From Pseudomonadota bacterium (lineage in GTDB: Bacteria > Pseudomonadota > Alphaproteobacteria > Rhodospirillales > 2-02-FULL-58-16), in assembly GCA_022572335.1 (NCBI GenBank), contig JACZWD010000113.1, positions 1 through 8,687 of the forward strand: DNA of 8,687 nucleotides, in the 5' to 3' direction. The notes under the pieces were generated by a model. The model worked only from the letters and a program-made list of their open reading frames with translations, did not search any database and was not told the DNA's origin. Below, piece after piece: positions 6,630 to 8,687 of this stretch. The stretch's first letter is position 1; each line of letters opens with the position of its first letter. Both the position numbers and the translations under genes were made by a program.

Positions 6630-7005
6630 CGCGCTGCCTCCGTCCCTTGCCCATGATAGCGCCGCCGCCGCCAACGGTGGCGGCGGCGCGGTGCGGTCAC
6701 GGGGTGTTGGATAGCAGGCCCGCGACCATGGGCCAAGTCATATCGCCGGACGGCAATTTCCGCTGACGTTCCCGGCGGCCGTCGGTCCGGCCGGGAGATA
6801 TGGGGGCGCATGGCTTCGCAGGCGGATGGGCCCGAGCAAGAGGTCCTGGGCGGCCTGGCGACGAACTTCGACCTGGAGTTCACGGCCTGGGAAGGCTCGG
6901 CGGCGCGCGGCTGGAGCGGCGCATGTTCCGCCGCCGGGCGGCGCCGTGTGACCGCGGATCAGGAAGTCCGGTTCAGGTCAGGCGAAGGGACAGGTCCCGG
7001 CGAGG
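6630..7005. other. 376-base intergenic region, possible gene remnant
   Basis: No recognisable gene. The left part holds the MFS ribosome site and a GC hairpin. From ATG 6810 (preceded by GGGGGCGC) a plus-strand frame shows about 37 codons with strongly G/C-ending usage typical of this genome (beginning MASQADGPEQEVLGGLA). It then turns Arg/Gly/Ser-rich and runs antisense into the next gene. This could be a decayed or frameshifted gene end, or an accident of composition. Nothing in it matches a family I know. Confidence 0.5.
6659..6689. repeat. GC-only hairpin in the MFS gene leader
   Basis: Arms 6659-6672 (GCGCCGCCGCCGCC) and 6676-6689 (GGTGGCGGCGGCGC) pair in 13 of 14 positions around the loop AAC. 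On the MFS (minus) strand it lies about 30 bases upstream of the GTG start and 18 bases upstream of its GGAGG. No T-run follows on either strand, so it is not a normal intrinsic terminator. A very stable mRNA leader structure is possible; the GCC/GGC triplet nature also allows chance formation. Confidence 0.55.
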
Positions 7006-7329
7006 TCAATAGCACCTTGTCCGCGTGCCCCACTGGATGCGGCCGTCCGCAAGGGTGCGATAGACCCTGTCCCGATAACAGGTGGGGCGATAGGCCGGCG
7101 CGTAGACCACCGGCGCCGGCCGGTAATAAGGCGGTGGAGCCAGCAACGCGCCGAGAAGAATGGCGCCGCCGATGATCCCGACGGCGATCAGAGCGCCGTC
7201 ACCGCCGTGGCGGCCGTGACCGTGTCCATGTCCCCCGTGGCCGTAATAATGGCCGTATCCCGCCTGTGCGGAAAAGCTCGCCAGCACGAGGCCGGCACTC
7301 AGCAATCCTGTCAACACGAGCTTTTTCAT
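7006..7329 (-). CDS. Small exported Gly/His-rich protein
   Basis: A 107-residue protein with a clear Sec signal peptide (MKKLVLTGLLSAGLVLASFS, cleavage likely after AQA at 21-23). The mature part starts with a Gly/His/Tyr cluster (GYGHYYGHGGHGHGHGRHGG, 24-43, with seven histidines) able in principle to bind metal ions. A hydrophobic Gly-zipper-like stretch follows (ALIAVGIIGGAILLGALLA, 46-64), then a Pro/Tyr/Val segment (PPPYYRPAPVVYAPAYRP, 65-82) like the PXPV-type tails of small envelope proteins. It ends in a Cys84/Cys106 segment with RTLADGRIQWGTRTRCY that could form a disulfide. Function is unknown; a membrane-anchored periplasmic protein is likely. Start: ATG at 7329 with AGGAG and GGGAAGG just upstream; the longer frame from 7437 would put the signal peptide internally. 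Its leader contains the G/C-tract hairpins at 7358-7412. It lies downstream of the rhodanese gene on the same strand, with a 171-base gap. Confidence 0.8.
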   Translation of the reverse strand: MKKLVLTGLLSAGLVLASFSAQAGYGHYYGHGGHGHGHGRHGGDGALIAVGIIGGAILLGALLAPPPYYRPAPVVYAPAYRPTCYRDRVYRTLADGRIQWGTRTRCY

Positions 7330-7357
7330 AGCCTTCCCGCTCCTGTAAGCCGACCAG

Positions 7358-7412
7358 CCCCCGGGGGTCGCGGGGGCGCCCCCCGCATACGTTGTCGGGG
7401 GGACACCCCCCG
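7358..7412. repeat. Cluster of G-tract/C-tract palindromes in the leader of the Gly/His-rich gene
   Basis: Three tight palindromes lie within 55 bases: CCCCCGGGGG (7358-7367), GCGGGGG-CGC-CCCCCGC (7370-7386) and CGGGGGG-ACA-CCCCCCG (7396-7412). The last two are perfect 7-base stems with 3-base loops. Another C6 tract follows at 7417-7422. On the minus strand this gives four or more G5-G6 tracts within about 65 bases, so a G-quadruplex in the mRNA leader or coding DNA strand is conceivable, as are stacked hairpins. No T-run follows on either strand. It sits 29-83 bases upstream of the ATG at 7329. Confidence 0.65.
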
Positions 7413-7500
7413 GTGGCCCCCCGAGGGCGCATGACACCGGCCGACGACGGAAACCCTAGCACGGACCCGCCCTGAGGGCCATTGCGATGGATCGTCGCGG

Positions 7501-7992
7501 CTAGCAATTCGGGCAGGGCTCCACCGGCAGGCCGCGCTTCACCCAGCCGGGGCCGTAGGGCCCGCCGGTAAAGCCTTCCCTGATGTTAAACACCCGGGTG
7601 AATCCGGCCTCGCCGAGCACCTTCTGGGCGAGGGTCGAGCGGTTGCCGCGGGCGCAGATGAGGGCGATGGGCTTTTTCAGGTCGCCGTCCACCGCCGCCG
7701 CCATCGCCTTGAGAAACCCCTTGAGGCCGCCCGGATCGTGGATGGTCACCCGGCGCGCCCCCCTGGGCACCCCGGTCTGGCGCCACTCCTCGGGCGAGCG
7801 CACGTCGATCAGCACGACCTCGCCGGACTCCGTACGCATATTCGCCTCCTCGGGGGTGATGACGAAGTGGTCCGCGGCGGGCGTCCCGGCGGCGCCGAGA
7901 ACCAGCGCGCACGCGGCCAGCCCCGCCGCCAGCGCACGCCGTGCGCCGCGGAACAGGCTCGCCACGCGGCTGCCGTGATCCCTGGTGGTCAT
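7501..7992 (-). CDS. Exported rhodanese-domain protein
   Basis: A 163-residue protein with a basic N-terminus and hydrophobic signal segment (LAAGLAACALVLGAAGTPAA, 21-40), so probably periplasmic. The single rhodanese domain follows: VVLIDVRSPEEWRQTGVPRGA (59-79), which contains the family's DxRxxxEW pattern, then ICARGNRST (112-120) with the sulfur-carrying Cys113 heading the active-site loop, and VFNIREGFTGGPYGPGWVKR (134-153). Rhodaneses move sulfane sulfur between donors and thiol or cyanide acceptors; the in vivo partner is unknown. The protein ends in CPNC (Cys160, Cys163), an extra CxxC that could cycle with Cys113 or bind a metal. Start: ATG at 7992, preceded by GGGAGGG about nine bases upstream; the frame is open to 8202 but that part crosses a terminator and the permease fragment. 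Upstream on the same strand is the PhnE-like fragment, insulated by the terminator at 8068-8097. Confidence 0.9.
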   Translation of the reverse strand: MTTRDHGSRVASLFRGARRALAAGLAACALVLGAAGTPAADHFVITPEEANMRTESGEVVLIDVRSPEEWRQTGVPRGARRVTIHDPGGLKGFLKAMAAAVDGDLKKPIALICARGNRSTLAQKVLGEAGFTRVFNIREGFTGGPYGPGWVKRGLPVEPCPNC

Positions 7993-8067
7993 GGTTCCGG
8001 CCCTCCCGGCGAAGGCGTAACGGTTCAGGCGGATCAAATATGGGTCTTCCCCTGCCCCGGTGGTAGC

Positions 8068-8097
8068 AAAAATGCGCGCCGGGAACCGACGGCGCGC
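8068..8097 (-). terminator. Rho-independent terminator after the PhnE-like gene
   Basis: On the minus strand GCGCGCCG and CGGCGCGC form a perfect 8-base stem with an 8-base loop (stem arms 8074-8081 and 8090-8097), followed after one A by TTTTT (8068-8072). The stem begins 12 bases after the permease stop codon. This is the best intrinsic terminator in the window and shows that the permease tail is native to this locus. Confidence 0.85.
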
Positions 8098-8108
8098 GCT
8101 CCTTGGTA

Positions 8109-8255
8109 TCAGGTGATGTGCCGGCGCACGGTGGCGGAGACGAACTCGCTCACCACCACCACGCCCAGTATGGCGGCCAGTATCACCGACACTTCGTGCC
8201 ACGCGAACTGGTTGATGGAAGAATACAGCACTATCCCGATGCCGCCGCCGCCCCC
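8109..8255 (-). pseudogene. PhnE-like phosphonate ABC transporter permease, C-terminal fragment
   Basis: The minus strand encodes about 46 residues ending in TGA at 8109-8111: a Gly-rich GGGIG, then IVLYSSINQFAWHEVSVILA followed by AILGVVVVSEFVSATVRRHIT. This is the characteristic end of PhnE-type permeases, which form the membrane channel of phosphonate/phosphite ABC importers; the AGGIG...LYSSINQF block and the last transmembrane helix are recognisable. Going upstream, the similarity stops in a C7 tract near 8251, where GAGGIG should be preceded by the rest of the permease; instead, plus-strand sequence of another type begins. At least 200 residues are missing. It is either a truncated gene or, more likely, a gene cut by an assembly or amplification join. 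The intact terminator downstream supports a once-functional gene. Too short and incomplete to give a paralog name. Confidence 0.75.
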
Positions 8256-8455
8256 CCGGCCGCGACGACGACGAACGTCACCGCGGCGAGCCCGGCGACG
8301 ACGCCGACCCGTTTGAGAAGGAGATGTGGGAGTACGCCAAGAAGGAAGGCGTCACCTTCCAGGTGGCGTCGGCGCACTTCAACAAGACGCAGCCCGAGAA
8401 CTGGACGGCGTACTACAGGCGGATGAAGGAAACCCAGGAGCCCATCACGGCCTAG
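8252..8455 (+). CDS. Probable phage structural-module protein, C-terminal fragment
   Basis: The plus-strand frame ends in TAG at 8453-8455. It reads an acidic stretch (DDDERHRGEPGDDADPF) followed by EKEMWEYAKKEGVTFQVASA and HFNKTQPENWTAYYRRMKE. There is no plausible upstream start before the frame meets the permease fragment; ATG 8324 has a ribosome-like GAGAAGGAG but lies inside the apparent helical domain. The pattern 'YAKKEGV...A...HF...P' at the very C-terminus resembles the tails of phage prohead protease/scaffold proteins, and the next gene resembles a capsid decoration protein, which commonly follows such a gene. The assignment is by pattern and context only. Its 5' end is lost in the C-rich join near 8250. 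Confidence 0.5.
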   Translation, partial: PPGRDDDERHRGEPGDDADPFEKEMWEYAKKEGVTFQVASAHFNKTQPENWTAYYRRMKETQEPITA

Positions 8456-8507
8456 CCGCCGCGCGAGGCCCAACAGCAGCACAGCAGTCTCCAAGGAGAG
8501 CGACATC

Positions 8508-8576
8508 ATGGTGAACAGAGCTGGAGCGTCCTTCGTAGCATCGGGCGACCTGTCGTCCAACCAGTACCGGCTGGTT
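8508..8576 (+). CDS. Probable phage capsid decoration (DUF2190-like) protein, N-terminal fragment
   Basis: ATG 8508 is preceded by AAGGAGAG (8493-8500), a very good ribosome site, 52 bases after the previous stop. The first ~23 codons read MVNRAGASFVASGDLSSNQY then RLV. The 'GDLSSNQYRLV' step is what I expect at the start of DUF2190-type capsid cement proteins, where a short beta strand beginning 'Y..V' follows 'DLS'. After about 8576 the frame stays open to the window end but the DNA becomes AT-richer and encodes SecA on the other strand, so the rest of this frame is not the phage gene. The start is well supported; the family call is tentative because so little remains. Confidence 0.45.
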
Positions 8577-8687
8577 GTTATCTACGCAATTTTTGATATC
8601 GCTAATGATGGCATCATATTTTTCCTGCATGGTCAGGTATACAAGGTCACCCATGTCATTCCGGATCATTGGTTGGTGCGTTGGGAT
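8556..8687 (-). CDS. secA: SecA preprotein translocase ATPase, internal fragment
   Basis: Read from the window end on the minus strand, 44 codons give IPTHQPMIRNDMGDLVYLTM followed by QEKYDAIISDIKNCVDNNQP and VLVG. This matches the SecA stretch 'IPT.RP..R.D..DLVYLT..EKY.AII.DI......QPVLVG', at the start of the second helicase motor domain. SecA is the cytosolic ATPase that pushes preproteins through SecYEG. After VLVG the family expects T.SIE, but the sequence reads Arg-Gln-Val and similarity ends. Both ends of the gene are missing: the 5' part lies beyond the window and the 3' part is replaced by phage-like sequence. GC is about 42% over 8577-8687, far below the rest, so this DNA probably comes from another organism. 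The M at 8669 is internal, not a start. Confidence 0.85.
8558..8577. repeat. Inverted repeat at the phage/SecA join
   Basis: CAACCAG (8558-8564) and CTGGTTG (8571-8577) are inverted copies around the 6-base loop TACCGG. The stretch codes acceptably for both joined genes: NQYRLV on the plus strand and the NQPVLVG of SecA on the minus strand. Short inverted homology exactly at a join is typical of template switching during amplification or of microhomology-mediated joining. Confidence 0.7.

Noticed and set aside
5343..6656. Long plus-strand open frame (437 codons) antisense to the MFS gene
   Set aside because: Gly/His/Asp/Arg-rich composition without domains; it is the antisense shadow of a clear 12-helix transporter in high-GC DNA.
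8231..8560. 109-codon minus-strand frame across the phage-like region
   Set aside because: It spans the permease join and is antisense to a better coding frame ending at 8455; its Leu-rich look comes from the reverse complement of charged codons.
8577..8687. Continuation of the plus-strand frame from ATG 8508 to the window end
   Set aside because: The DNA here encodes SecA on the minus strand; the open plus frame is incidental.
1..8687. CRISPR arrays, tRNA/rRNA genes, insertion sequences, defence systems
   Set aside because: Looked for regularly spaced repeats, transposases and known effector motifs; none seen. The phage-like fragments at the right end are too short and too likely chimeric to call a prophage.

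Overview
The window is high-GC, gene-dense DNA that reads as an alphaproteobacterial chromosome. The best taxonomic marker is an RcdA/DUF1465 protein (3979-4416, minus), a family essentially confined to Alphaproteobacteria. The DUF952-pyrD pair and the high G/C third-position codon use fit this. I cannot name the genus; a Rhodospirillales-like organism is a guess.

Layout: bases 2-307 hold the end of an AbrB-family membrane protein. Next come a Tat-exported aldo/keto reductase (minus), then pyrD preceded by a DUF952 gene (minus, probably co-transcribed). Divergent from these are an NTF2/SnoaL-like protein and a cyclophilin-like fold protein (plus), which converge on rcdA (minus). A 321-base non-coding stretch follows, ending in a strong inverted repeat just upstream of an unusual redox protein with two thioredoxin-fold domains (plus). 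That gene converges on an MFS transporter (minus). After a mostly empty 376-base gap come two exported proteins on the minus strand: a small Gly/His-rich protein with a C-rich/G-rich hairpin leader, and a periplasmic rhodanese.

The last ~600 bases look composite. A rho-independent terminator and the C-terminal end of a phosphonate-type ABC permease (PhnE-like, minus) stop in a C-rich tract near 8250. The plus strand then carries the C-terminus of a probable phage protein and the first ~23 codons of a probable phage capsid decoration protein. From about 8556-8576 to the end, the minus strand encodes an internal piece of SecA in visibly lower-GC DNA (about 42% by hand count). None of these three genes is complete. 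The simplest reading is a chimeric contig end (assembly or amplification artefact), although a real rearrangement cannot be excluded from sequence alone.

Most genes are housekeeping or generic envelope functions and do not form an obvious single pathway. I see no CRISPR array, tRNA, rRNA, insertion sequence or recognisable defence system. The most interesting native element is the two-domain redox protein with its 17-base inverted repeat; the most important caution is the composite right end.
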